From UBA5793 sp040255465 (GTDB taxonomy: Bacteria > Planctomycetota > Phycisphaerae > Phycisphaerales > UBA5793): 64,000 nucleotides of DNA. The notes under the pieces were generated by a model. That model did not search any database and was not told the DNA's origin. It saw nothing but the letters and a program-made list of their open reading frames with translations. This document shows, in pieces, positions 52,350 to 63,079 of this stretch. The number at the start of each line of letters is the position of its first letter. The stretch's first letter is position 1. The position numbers and the translations under genes are program-made. The stretch covers positions 62,001 to 126,000 of the forward strand of contig JBDZVA010000007.1 of the NCBI GenBank assembly GCA_040255465.1, written 5' to 3'.

Positions 52350-52897
52350 TCCACGTGTCCACTCCGACTCCGCATCACATTCGCCGTCTGGCTCTCCAGA
52401 TGCTCTACCAACTCGACGCCCGCCAGGGTGAAGACGCCGAGTCGATTCGCGATTCGCTCCTCAACGCCGCGCTCGATCCGGGCGATCAGTTCTCCGGCGC
52501 CTGGGCCGTGCCGACGCTCGATGATCCGGCTGCCCATCGCAAGGCGTTCGAAACCGCGCTGGCCGCATGGAACGCCCGCGCTCAAGCCGACCAGATCGCC
52601 ACGGCACTGGCGCCCGAATGGCCCACGCATCGCCAGCCCGTCGTCGATCGCAATGTGATCCGCCTGTGCTGGTATGAAATGAACGAAGGCGGCGTGCCGC
52701 CCAAGGCCGCCGTCAACGAAGCCATCGAACTCGCCAAGGAATTCGGCACCGATCGCAGCGGCGCGTTCCTCAACGGCGTGCTCGACCGCATGCTCAAGCG
52801 CGTCCTCAACGCCGAGCACGAGACCGACACTGCGGCAGCAGACCCCGAATCCATCGACGATCCGATTCTGCATACCGAATACTGGAGTTCCGAATAG
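52328..52897 (+). CDS. nusB: Transcription antitermination factor NusB
   Basis: A 189-residue protein of the all-helical NusB fold: RRLALQMLYQLDARQGE near the N-terminus, DRNVIRLCWYEM, PPKAAVNEAIELAKEFGTDR, SGAFLNGVLDRML. The ATG at 52328 lies inside the ribH end; GTG 52355, 5 bp after the ribH stop with AGGGG upstream, gives a start nearer the usual NusB N-terminus and may be the real one. A 30-residue acidic tail follows the core. Confidence 0.94.
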   Translation: MAARGKLIHVSTPTPHHIRRLALQMLYQLDARQGEDAESIRDSLLNAALDPGDQFSGAWAVPTLDDPAAHRKAFETALAAWNARAQADQIATALAPEWPTHRQPVVDRNVIRLCWYEMNEGGVPPKAAVNEAIELAKEFGTDRSGAFLNGVLDRMLKRVLNAEHETDTAAADPESIDDPILHTEYWSSE

Positions 52898-52901
52898 ACC
52901 G

Positions 52902-53825
52902 ATGGGACTGTTCTCAGCCACCATCGGCGCGATCCGCAAGGGGCTCTCCCGCACCCGCGACACGTTTGTAAGTGGTCTGCGCTCGCTCCTGCGCGGCCGC
53001 AAACTTTCAGACGAGGTCATCGACGAGATCGAGTCGCGCCTCATCCAGGCCGACGTCGGCGTGCGGACCACGATGAAACTCATCGACGAACTGCGCCAGC
53101 AGTACAAGGCCGGCGCCATCACGCAGGGCGATCAGGTGATCGCGTTCCTCAAAGAACAGTTGAAATCCTACTGGCCCGCAGCGAATCGGCAGATCGCCCG
53201 CGCGACAAGCAAGCCGACCGTGATCCTCGTCGCCGGCATCAACGGCGCCGGCAAGACGACCAGCGTCGCGAAGATCGCCAAGAGCCTGCTCGATGAGAAA
53301 CGAACGGTGATGCTCGCAGCGTGCGACACGTTCCGCGCCGGAGCGGTGAATCAACTCACCATCTGGTCCCAGCGCCTGGGCGTACCGATCATCAAGGGCC
53401 AGCAGAATTCCGATCCCGCTTCTGTCGCCTATGACGCCTGCGAAGCGGCGCTGGCGCGCGGCGTGGATGTGCTCGTAATCGACACGGCCGGCCGCCTGCA
53501 CACGCAGGATCCGCTGATGAAGCAACTCATCAAGATCCGCGATGTCGTCGCCAGGCGCATCGAAGGCGCGCCGCACGAGGTCCTGCTCGTGCTCGACGCC
53601 ACCACCGGGCAGAACGCCATCGAGCAGGCAAAGAAGTTCAAGGAAGCCATCGACGTGACGGGCATCTTCCTCGCCAAACTCGACGGCACCGCCAAGGGCG
53701 GCATCGTCATCGCCATCCGCGAAGCCGTGGATATCCCCGTCAAACTCATCGGCGTCGGCGAATCGCCCGAAGACGTCGAACCCTTCGACCCCGAGACGTT
53801 CATCGAGTCGATGTTCGCGGAGTAG
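52902..53825 (+). CDS. ftsY: Signal recognition particle receptor FtsY
   Basis: A 307-residue SRP GTPase. Short N domain (EVIDEIESRLIQADVGVRTT), then the G domain with VAGINGAGKTTSVAKIAK, ACDTFRAGAVNQLTIW, LVIDTAGRLHTQDP, LAKLDGTAKGGIVIAI and GVGESPEDVEPFDPETF. The acidic A domain of E. coli FtsY is absent, as in many bacteria. It lies 4 bp after nusB. Confidence 0.97.
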   Translation: MGLFSATIGAIRKGLSRTRDTFVSGLRSLLRGRKLSDEVIDEIESRLIQADVGVRTTMKLIDELRQQYKAGAITQGDQVIAFLKEQLKSYWPAANRQIARATSKPTVILVAGINGAGKTTSVAKIAKSLLDEKRTVMLAACDTFRAGAVNQLTIWSQRLGVPIIKGQQNSDPASVAYDACEAALARGVDVLVIDTAGRLHTQDPLMKQLIKIRDVVARRIEGAPHEVLLVLDATTGQNAIEQAKKFKEAIDVTGIFLAKLDGTAKGGIVIAIREAVDIPVKLIGVGESPEDVEPFDPETFIESMFAE

Positions 53826-53874
53826 GCTCGCAGTATCCTGCCCGAGGCTTCCGCGAGGACTTCGCCTTCAACCC

Positions 53875-53955
53875 GACCGAAGCGCCAGCGAGGACGAATC
53901 GGGTTGCCCTGCGCCGTCTCGCTGCGCTCGAATCTTCCTCGCTGGCGCTTCGGTC
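53875..53955. repeat. Perfect 20-bp inverted repeat after ftsY
   Basis: Arms 53875-53894 (GACCGAAGCGCCAGCGAGGA) and 53936-53955 are perfect inverses with a 41-nt loop. Its right arm matches the repeat at 7741. No T-run, so an intrinsic terminator is unlikely, though a stable hairpin could form. Confidence 0.75.
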
Positions 53956-54031
53956 TGGTATGCCACCCGCTTTCAAGCCCGCGCGATCCAATCTCCGATC
54001 TCTACCTTCAGCCGCTGCGACGGGAGGCGCG

Positions 54032-54745
54032 ATGAGTGAAGTCAGCCGATTGCTGTTTGAATTGGGCGCGGGAACGCTTGCGACGGTGCTTGGCATCCTC
54101 GGTCAGTGCCGCGCCGCTCGTCACTCCCGCGTCGATGCGGATGCAGACGACGGGATGACCCTTGAAGAAATCGGCCTGCAACTTGACGCCCTCGACGCGA
54201 TGATCGAAGCCGAGACCGAGCCCTCGGTGCGACTACGCCGCGAAGATGATCAGTGGCGCGCGACAATCCGGCAAACGCTTCTCGACATTGACGATCTGGC
54301 GGCGCTGCCCGACCTGCTGCCACCAGGGTATGAAGAACCCTTCGATCCAACTCCCGCCACAGTGGCAGCATCCGGCGTGATGTCCGATCCCGATTTTGCG
54401 CCCGGCGAGCGCGCCCGAGTGTTCATGTCGACGGGAGCGATCTTCGATGGACTCGGCGGTTCATACTCGTTCCTGATGATCGGGAACCGGGGACGTCAGC
54501 AGTTGACGATTGCCTCAGGCGCACCCCAGCAAAGCATTCTTGCCGCCATGAATCAGTTTGTTACGGCGATCGGACTCTACGGCATGCAGGATCCGGTGAA
54601 TCCGGACTTCATTCGGATGGTCTCACTTCGCCCCGGACCACGTCATTTTGTCGCGGTTCGTCAGCTGGGCGGCATCCATCAGAGTCCCTTCTACGACGAG
54701 AACCGCGCCAACCCCGCCGACCGCCAGATCGACTTCGGCGCGTGA
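54032..54745 (+). CDS. Unknown protein with a possible flagellin hook-IN-like segment
   Basis: A 237-residue protein, not firmly assigned. The N-terminal region has one hydrophobic stretch (about 6-24, LLFELGAGTLATVLGILGQC), a charged helical region (about 45-95), then a beta-rich end. The stretch about 155-215 (SFLMIGNRGRQQLTIASGAP, ILAAMNQFVTAIGLYG, FVAVRQLGG) follows the pattern of flagellin hook-IN motifs (turn-strand-helix AxN ... GV/L). The start is ATG 54032, with GGGAGG upstream. It is isolated between repeat-rich gaps. The motif call is inference. Confidence 0.6.
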   Translation: MSEVSRLLFELGAGTLATVLGILGQCRAARHSRVDADADDGMTLEEIGLQLDALDAMIEAETEPSVRLRREDDQWRATIRQTLLDIDDLAALPDLLPPGYEEPFDPTPATVAASGVMSDPDFAPGERARVFMSTGAIFDGLGGSYSFLMIGNRGRQQLTIASGAPQQSILAAMNQFVTAIGLYGMQDPVNPDFIRMVSLRPGPRHFVAVRQLGGIHQSPFYDENRANPADRQIDFGA

Positions 54746-54788
54746 TGTAGGTCGGGCCCGCTGCTCTGGGCGCGGCCCGGCACTTGGG
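54746..54788 (+). repeat. GTAGGTC-type dispersed repeat, copy A
   Basis: Begins TGTAGGTCGGGCCCGCTGCT and ends CGGCACTTGGG. It shares the ends but not the middle of copies B and C. It faces copy B across the gap before rsmA. Confidence 0.5.
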
Positions 54789-54830
54789 CGCACCCCGCGC
54801 TGCACTGGATTATCTTCCCCAGTCGGACAT

Positions 54831-54869
54831 CCAACTGCCGGGCCTGCGCTGAGCCTTGTCCCGACCTAC
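54831..54869 (-). repeat. GTAGGTC-type dispersed repeat, copy B
   Basis: On the minus strand it begins GTAGGTCGGGACAAGGCTCA and is close to copy C at 8403-8442 (few mismatches over about 40 bp). It ends about 20 bp before the rsmA start. Confidence 0.6.
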
Positions 54870-54889
54870 CCCGCATACGATCCGCTCTC

Positions 54890-55744
54890 GTGCAGACACT
54901 CTCGCAAATCCGTGAACTCCTTGCCGCCCGCGACCTGCGGCCCAAGCACCGCTTCGGGCAGAATTTCCTTCACGACCACAACCAGCTGCGCAAACTCGTC
55001 GCCGCCGCGGATGTGCAGCCCGGCGAACTTGTCCTTGAAGTCGGACCCGGCACCGGCACACTCACCGAAACCCTCCTCGAAGCCGGCGCCGAGGTCATCG
55101 CCTGCGAAGTCGATCCCGACATGGCCGGCATCATCGCCGAGCACGTGGCGCTGCGCTTTCCGGAGCGCCTGACGCTCATCCAGACGGATTGCCTCTCCAC
55201 CAAGCACGAACTCGCGCCGGCACTGACCGCCCGCCTGACCCGGCCCTTCAAACTCGTCGCCAATCTGCCCTACCAGATCGCCAGCCCGCTCATCTCATCG
55301 CTGCTGATCGACTACGCGGCTCCGATCTGCTCTGACCCGTGCACGGGTCTGTTCATCACCGTGCAGCGCGAGGCGGCCGAGCGCATCGTCAGCGGCCCGC
55401 GCAGCAAGGAATACGGCGTGCTGTCGGTCCTTTGCCAGACCTTCGCGAAGGTCGACACGATTGCCCGGCTTAGCCCCGGTTGCTTCTGGCCCGCGCCGAA
55501 GGTGGACAGCGCAATGATCGCCATCCGGCCGGGGCCCAACCCGGCCATCGTGGATCGCCGAGCCTTCGCCGCCTTCCTCCAGCGCCTCTTCGGCCAGCGG
55601 CGCAAGCAACTGGGAAGTGCCATCGGCCGAAACCAAACCTGGCCGGACGGCATCCAACCGACCCAGAGACCTGAAGAACTGACGATCGCGCAGGTGGCGG
55701 CCCTGTTTGCCGCTGCCAACAGGGAATCGACCCCGAACGCGTGA
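54890..55744 (+). CDS. rsmA: 16S rRNA dimethyladenosine transferase
   Basis: A 284-residue SAM-dependent methylase that dimethylates two adenines near the 3' end of 16S rRNA. Marks: RPKHRFGQNFLHD, LEVGPGTGTLTETL (SAM motif I), ACEVDPDMAG, the catalytic NLPYQIASP, and the C-terminal PAPKVDSAMIAI. The start is GTG 54890; no downstream Met would keep the FGQNFL segment. No clear Shine-Dalgarno. Confidence 0.96.
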   Translation: MQTLSQIRELLAARDLRPKHRFGQNFLHDHNQLRKLVAAADVQPGELVLEVGPGTGTLTETLLEAGAEVIACEVDPDMAGIIAEHVALRFPERLTLIQTDCLSTKHELAPALTARLTRPFKLVANLPYQIASPLISSLLIDYAAPICSDPCTGLFITVQREAAERIVSGPRSKEYGVLSVLCQTFAKVDTIARLSPGCFWPAPKVDSAMIAIRPGPNPAIVDRRAFAAFLQRLFGQRRKQLGSAIGRNQTWPDGIQPTQRPEELTIAQVAALFAAANRESTPNA

Positions 55745-55887
55745 GCAAAGGGTGAATCGGTCTCCGGAAGGACGGTTTTTCCGAACAAACCTGCGCGGCA
55801 TCACTAGTATTTGTTAACCAAGGTAAGCTGAGTGGACCTGGGTGAGGGTTCAAAGGCTCATGCCGGCATCGGTGGGAGGGTTTCTCT

Positions 55888-56133
55888 ATGGCTGCCAATC
55901 GCAATCGAAACAACTCTGCGTCAACTGCAACCGCGACACGTCCGAGAACGGCGCGCCGAATGGCCGCGCCAAGCAAGCCGGTGAAGGTGGAAGCGCCGGC
56001 CAAGTCTGGGGCCACGGGGCTGGTCACCCATGACATGATTGCTGCCCGGGCCTACGACCTCTGGAAGATCCGCGGTGGGGACGCCGAGCTCAACTGGCTC
56101 GAGGCCGAGCAGTTGCTGCGCAACGGGATGTGA
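55888..56133 (+). CDS. DUF2934 protein
   Basis: An 81-residue protein. A basic, disordered lead of about 45 residues (Arg/Lys/Ala/Thr-rich) precedes the DUF2934 motif (IAARAYDLWKIRGGDAELNW, LEAEQLL). DUF2934 occurs in single copy or in tails of small basic proteins; function unknown. GGGAGGG lies 8 nt upstream of ATG. Stands alone, after a 143-bp gap behind rsmA. Confidence 0.85.
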   Translation: MAANRNRNNSASTATATRPRTARRMAAPSKPVKVEAPAKSGATGLVTHDMIAARAYDLWKIRGGDAELNWLEAEQLLRNGM

Positions 56134-56167
56134 GCAAGGTCAGTGCCGGTTGCGTCCAAGCGCCACG

Positions 56168-57505
56168 TCACTGCTCCTGCAGTTGGAGCCACGCAGGCGG
56201 ACTGACTTCGCAGCTCTCGCGATCGATGACCTGCAGAATCAAGCGGCGACCCCGAGCACCGGCGGGAATGTCGACGGCGACATACGCGCGGCCGTCGGAC
56301 CGCGCGATGACGCTCGTCGCAAGATGCGGGTCGGCGATATCAATAACCGCGCCCGGGCACTGGACGAGCGGCCGCGGGTCGCCTCGCTCCGTTCCCCAGA
56401 TGAGATAGACGCGCCCGCTGGGCGTCGCGTGATTGACCCGAAGAACGTTTCGGCGACCGGGCGCTCCGGGCGCTATCCCCCAGAGCGTCAGGCCTGAGTC
56501 AACTGGATCGAGTCGCAGCGCGCGACTCACGCCCAGTTGGTCGTTGTATCCCGAGCCGGCAATCTGTCCGCTCTCGTTGATGGCCTGGGCGTTGTTCACT
56601 GTCCAGCCATCCGCTCCCACCACAAGATCATCCAGCACGCTCATCAGGTTGTTGCGCCAGATGACGCCCATGTGCTCTCCCGGACTGACGGTGTTGTAAC
56701 CCACGAGGTCTCCAGACTCGTTCAGACCTTGCGCCGTACCGCCGTGCCTGCTGTTGAGGCGTGCGAGCAGGTGCACCTGCCCGCCTTCCCAGTAGACGGG
56801 GTAGATGTGGTCAGGATCGGGAGCGATGTAGCCGGCAATCCGTCCCTGGTCATTGATGTCGTTGGCGCCGGACCCCAGCCCGCCGGGTAGTTCTGTCGTC
56901 TGTCCGTTTTCCCACAGGACGGCATGAGCAGTATCGCGGCGGGTACCGACGATTTGCCCGGAGTTATTGATTCCCAGTGCCAGGTTCATGGGGGGCCACA
57001 GGATGGTCGTGACGCCGGACTCCCATTGATACGCATAGAGCATCGAAACGTCGTCGTAGTAGGAGCCGATGACCACGCCGTTGTCGTTGATGTCCGTGGC
57101 GATGCTGTTGGCCGGCTGCCAGTCGTGGATCCCAACGATGGTGTCGGGCTGCGGCCAGAGGGCGGCGCGCAGCGCCGCGACTCGGGTGTTCGTGTCGCCG
57201 CAGACTTGCCCGAGGTTGTTGATCCCACGCGCGAAGCCGACCGAGCGTTCCGGATCCGGATCGGGCAGCAGGGGCAGCACGGTGGGGGTTCCGTCGGCGT
57301 CCCACAGGAGTGGTGGATCGGAGAACGGGGATGCGGCGTAACCAACCACCTGGCCGGCATTGTTGAGGTCCGTCGCCACGCTGTACACATGGTTCGGCGG
57401 AGGTTCGAGTACGACCACCGCATAGCGCTGTCCATAGACGGGGAGAGTCGAGAGCCACGCGACGACCGCCGCCAGACGCATCACCCATCTGCGGTTCAAG
57501 TCCAT
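56168..57505 (-). CDS. Secreted HAF-repeat protein
   Basis: A 445-residue exported protein. Signal peptide at about 1-26 (RRWVMRLAAVVAWLSTLPVY). Then seven HAF-type repeats, each with a [DG]-[IL]-N-x-x-G-x-[IV]-x-G core (LNNAGQVVGY, INNLGQVCGD, INDNGVVIGS, INNSGQIVGT, INDQGRIAGY, LNESGDLVGY, INESGQIAGS), likely a beta-propeller. A C-terminal beta domain (about 345-445) follows. No catalytic motif. The start is ATG 57505, with GGGAG upstream. Divergent from the secreted protein at 57794. Confidence 0.85.
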   Translation of the reverse strand: MDLNRRWVMRLAAVVAWLSTLPVYGQRYAVVVLEPPPNHVYSVATDLNNAGQVVGYAASPFSDPPLLWDADGTPTVLPLLPDPDPERSVGFARGINNLGQVCGDTNTRVAALRAALWPQPDTIVGIHDWQPANSIATDINDNGVVIGSYYDDVSMLYAYQWESGVTTILWPPMNLALGINNSGQIVGTRRDTAHAVLWENGQTTELPGGLGSGANDINDQGRIAGYIAPDPDHIYPVYWEGGQVHLLARLNSRHGGTAQGLNESGDLVGYNTVSPGEHMGVIWRNNLMSVLDDLVVGADGWTVNNAQAINESGQIAGSGYNDQLGVSRALRLDPVDSGLTLWGIAPGAPGRRNVLRVNHATPSGRVYLIWGTERGDPRPLVQCPGAVIDIADPHLATSVIARSDGRAYVAVDIPAGARGRRLILQVIDRESCEVSPPAWLQLQEQ

Positions 57506-57649
57506 TCGCTTCTCCCTTTTCCAGCGTGGAGGCGAGTACCCCACGAAATGGTACGCGGCCGCATTCCCGGGGGTGGCTCGGTCAGGCAACCGCGCGCCCG
57601 GCAAACGAAAGCAACGTCAACGGGTTCCAGAAAGTTGCTGACTAGGGGA

Positions 57650-57678
57650 TTGACCTGAGAAACGTGTGCGGGTAACGT
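57650..57678 (+). promoter_or_regulatory. Possible promoter for the secreted His-rich protein
   Basis: TTGACC (57650-57655) and TAACGT (57673-57678) are 17 bp apart in the 288-bp divergent gap; the -10 is weak. AACGTGT occurs twice here (57661 and 57674), which could be an operator. Confidence 0.35.
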
Positions 57679-57793
57679 GTGGTAAGTTGGGCAAAGTGGC
57701 GTCCGGAGTTATCGGTCGCGGCGTTGCGGCTGTCTCGGCGCCCGCCTCTCTTGGGGAGGGAGGCGCAAGAGTCTCGTGGTAAGGAGAACTCCC

Positions 57794-58966
57794 GTGAATC
57801 ACTACCAACATCGTGTCCCTCGTCTTTGCGGCTCGCCTCGGCTCGTCGCTGCCGCCGCACTCACCGTTGCTCTCGTCGCCGGCGCCTCTGCGGCGTCTGG
57901 ACAGAGCACAATTGTCGAAGAGCACCTTTATGTCGGCATGGGCCAGTTCTGGACCATGCATCACATGGGGGAGCAGTCCGCCTACATGTTCCGGGAAGAG
58001 AGTGGCCAGCTCGTGGCCCTGCCTGACAATCCCGACCCGGAGCGACTGACCAGTGAGTTCCGCATCATGGATCTCATCAGCGGCGTCAGCGAGAACGACA
58101 ACACCTGGTTCATCGGGGTGCCGGACATCCGCGTCATGAAGCGGGTGAATGGTCAGTTGATCGATATGAGTGATCGCTGGCAGTACGGGGAGGTGATCCA
58201 CCACATGGTGCTGAAGATGGTGCCCGTGGTCAGCACGCGCGACCCGGCGGACCCATGCGGAAGTCGCATCTGGCCCATCGGCACCGGCAGCGAGATGACT
58301 CCCTATCGCCTCGACTTTGCAGGACGCGGAAACCAGTACGCGATGCACTGGAAGGGCGGCGACAGGATGGGCGGAATCGCCTGGCACTGGGCCAACCCCG
58401 GCGGTCTCGGCCAGGAGGAAGAACTCTTTATCCGATTCACCCTCCGCTTCGACCTCGATGCCAATCCCGAGGCCTACAAGGACGTCAACGTCTCGTGGAT
58501 CAGCGCGGGTGGCGGCTGCGACTACGACTTCTGCCTCATCTCAGGCTATGAAGAACGCGTCGGCTCAGCCGTGACCCTGCCTCCCGATGTCCGCAAGGCC
58601 CGCCTGGTCATGGCGTTCCCGCATATTCACGACCACGCGCTGCAGATGAAACTCATCAAGCGGACCAACGGCCGAAACACCGAACTGATCAGCACGACCA
58701 TCAACAACGATCGGAACTACAGCGCTGCACATCACTGCGCGCCCGATGGCGAGATGGTGCCAGCCCACACCCACTCCGGGAATGAAAACGGTCATCTCCC
58801 GTGGCGAGGCTTGGCCCAGCAGGTGTGGTACGGCGCCAACGAGACCATCAACCAGCGCGACAGGCTCTACACCGCAGCCGCCTTCGATGTGCCGCTGCAC
58901 GGCGCGGAAGACACCGCCGTCGACGAGATGGCGTTCTATGTGGTGTTCTGGGAGGGAATCGAATAA
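57794..58966 (+). CDS. Secreted His-rich protein, possible copper type II monooxygenase-like (PHM) fold
   Basis: A 390-residue exported protein, with a signal peptide at about 1-36. It holds paired and spaced His motifs: VIHHMVLKMVPVV in the first half; FPHIHDHALQMKLIKR, AAHHCAP and PAHTHSGNENGHLPW in the second. An HH-M motif in domain one and an HxH followed by beta strands in domain two is the copper-ligand layout of PHM/DBM-type monooxygenases. No symbol can be given. The start is GTG 57794, with AAGGAG 8 nt upstream. Divergent from the HAF protein. The fold call is inference. Confidence 0.6.
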   Translation: MNHYQHRVPRLCGSPRLVAAAALTVALVAGASAASGQSTIVEEHLYVGMGQFWTMHHMGEQSAYMFREESGQLVALPDNPDPERLTSEFRIMDLISGVSENDNTWFIGVPDIRVMKRVNGQLIDMSDRWQYGEVIHHMVLKMVPVVSTRDPADPCGSRIWPIGTGSEMTPYRLDFAGRGNQYAMHWKGGDRMGGIAWHWANPGGLGQEEELFIRFTLRFDLDANPEAYKDVNVSWISAGGGCDYDFCLISGYEERVGSAVTLPPDVRKARLVMAFPHIHDHALQMKLIKRTNGRNTELISTTINNDRNYSAAHHCAPDGEMVPAHTHSGNENGHLPWRGLAQQVWYGANETINQRDRLYTAAAFDVPLHGAEDTAVDEMAFYVVFWEGIE

Positions 58967-58968
58967 GC

Positions 58969-58990
58969 CGGCTGTTCGGGGCAACAGCCG
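58969..58990 (+). terminator. Stem-loop directly after the secreted protein gene
   Basis: CGGCTGTT (58969-58976) pairs with AACAGCCG (58983-58990) across a 6-nt loop, 2 bp after the stop codon. No T-run follows, so termination is less sure. Confidence 0.45.
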
Positions 58991-59047
58991 CAAGCTCTAG
59001 GTCTGTCTTCAAGGGTCCACGGCGCTGTGCTGTGTGACACGGTGAGG

Positions 59048-59086
59048 TCGGGGTCCGCTTTGATGCTGCATCGGAGCGGACCCCGA
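59048..59086. terminator. 12-bp inverted repeat between convergent genes
   Basis: TCGGGGTCCGCT (59048-59059) and AGCGGACCCCGA (59075-59086) are perfect inverses with a 15-nt loop. The place, 6 bp before the uvrA stop and between converging genes, suggests a shared terminator, though neither side has a long T-run. Confidence 0.55.
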
Positions 59087-59092
59087 TGTGCG

Positions 59093-62215
<3,123 letters not shown>

Positions 62216-62254
62216 GGGTTGCTCCTGACTTGGAACGGATGATATGCTCCGCCC

Positions 62255-62971
62255 ATGGATGCGCCCCTCGCCACTTCTCTGGTTCGCTACGTTCATGCTC
62301 AGTTCAGCGCCATGGCCGATCCCCGGCGGGCCAAGGAGATGGCGGCGTACATGAAGACCGACCTGCCGTTCCACGGCGTGCCGCGCCCGTTGCGAACTCC
62401 TGTTTACAAGGAAGTGAAGAAACGCTTCGCCCCGTCGACCGCGACCGAGTACCGCCAGGCCGTTCTGGCGCTCTGGGCCCAGCCACACCGCGAAGAGAAG
62501 TACGCGGCGATCGAGTACGCAATGATGCACCGCGCCTTCATCACCAGCGCGGCGATGCCGACCTACCGACGGATGATGGTCGAAGGCGCCTGGTGGGATC
62601 TGACCGATCCGATCGCGTGCCATCTCGTCGGCGGCGTCTGGCTCAACGAACGCGAAAAGACCTCAACCACCATGGATGAGTGGATCGACCACAAGGACCT
62701 GTGGCTCCGCCGCACTGCGATCATCGGCCAGACGCGACACAAAGCCGAAACCGATGAGGCGCGCCTCTTCGACTACTGTCTCCGCCGCGCGCACGAGAAA
62801 GAGTTCTTCATTCGAAAAGCGATCGGCTGGGCGCTGAGGCAGTACTCATATGCTCAGCCGCTGCGAGTGAAGTCATTCCTGCTCAAGCATCGATCGGCAT
62901 TGTCGCCGCTGAGTTTCCGCGAAGGCGCCAAGGTGCTGGTGCGCACGGGCCGGATGACACTCAACCCCTGA
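62255..62971 (+). CDS. AlkD-like DNA alkylation repair glycosylase
   Basis: A 238-residue all-helical HEAT-like protein. It has the AlkD-family segments FHGVPRPLRTPVYKEVKK, EEKYAAIEYAMMH, WWDLTDPIACHLVG (with the catalytic-region Trp/Asp), WIDHKDLWLRRTAIIGQTRH, and FFIRKAIGWALRQYS. Relatives excise 3-methyl- and 7-methylpurines without base flipping. It shares a 39-bp divergent gap with uvrA, so two repair genes lie back to back. Confidence 0.93.
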   Translation: MDAPLATSLVRYVHAQFSAMADPRRAKEMAAYMKTDLPFHGVPRPLRTPVYKEVKKRFAPSTATEYRQAVLALWAQPHREEKYAAIEYAMMHRAFITSAAMPTYRRMMVEGAWWDLTDPIACHLVGGVWLNEREKTSTTMDEWIDHKDLWLRRTAIIGQTRHKAETDEARLFDYCLRRAHEKEFFIRKAIGWALRQYSYAQPLRVKSFLLKHRSALSPLSFREGAKVLVRTGRMTLNP

Positions 62972-63079
62972 CGGACAAACTGATCGTCGCGCCAACCCCA
63001 GCGTCACACGCAACGCGGCTAAACTTTGCTGTCTTCGCCTTTCCACTAGTGCCTGGTGCCAAGTCCCTGGTCCCTTCCC

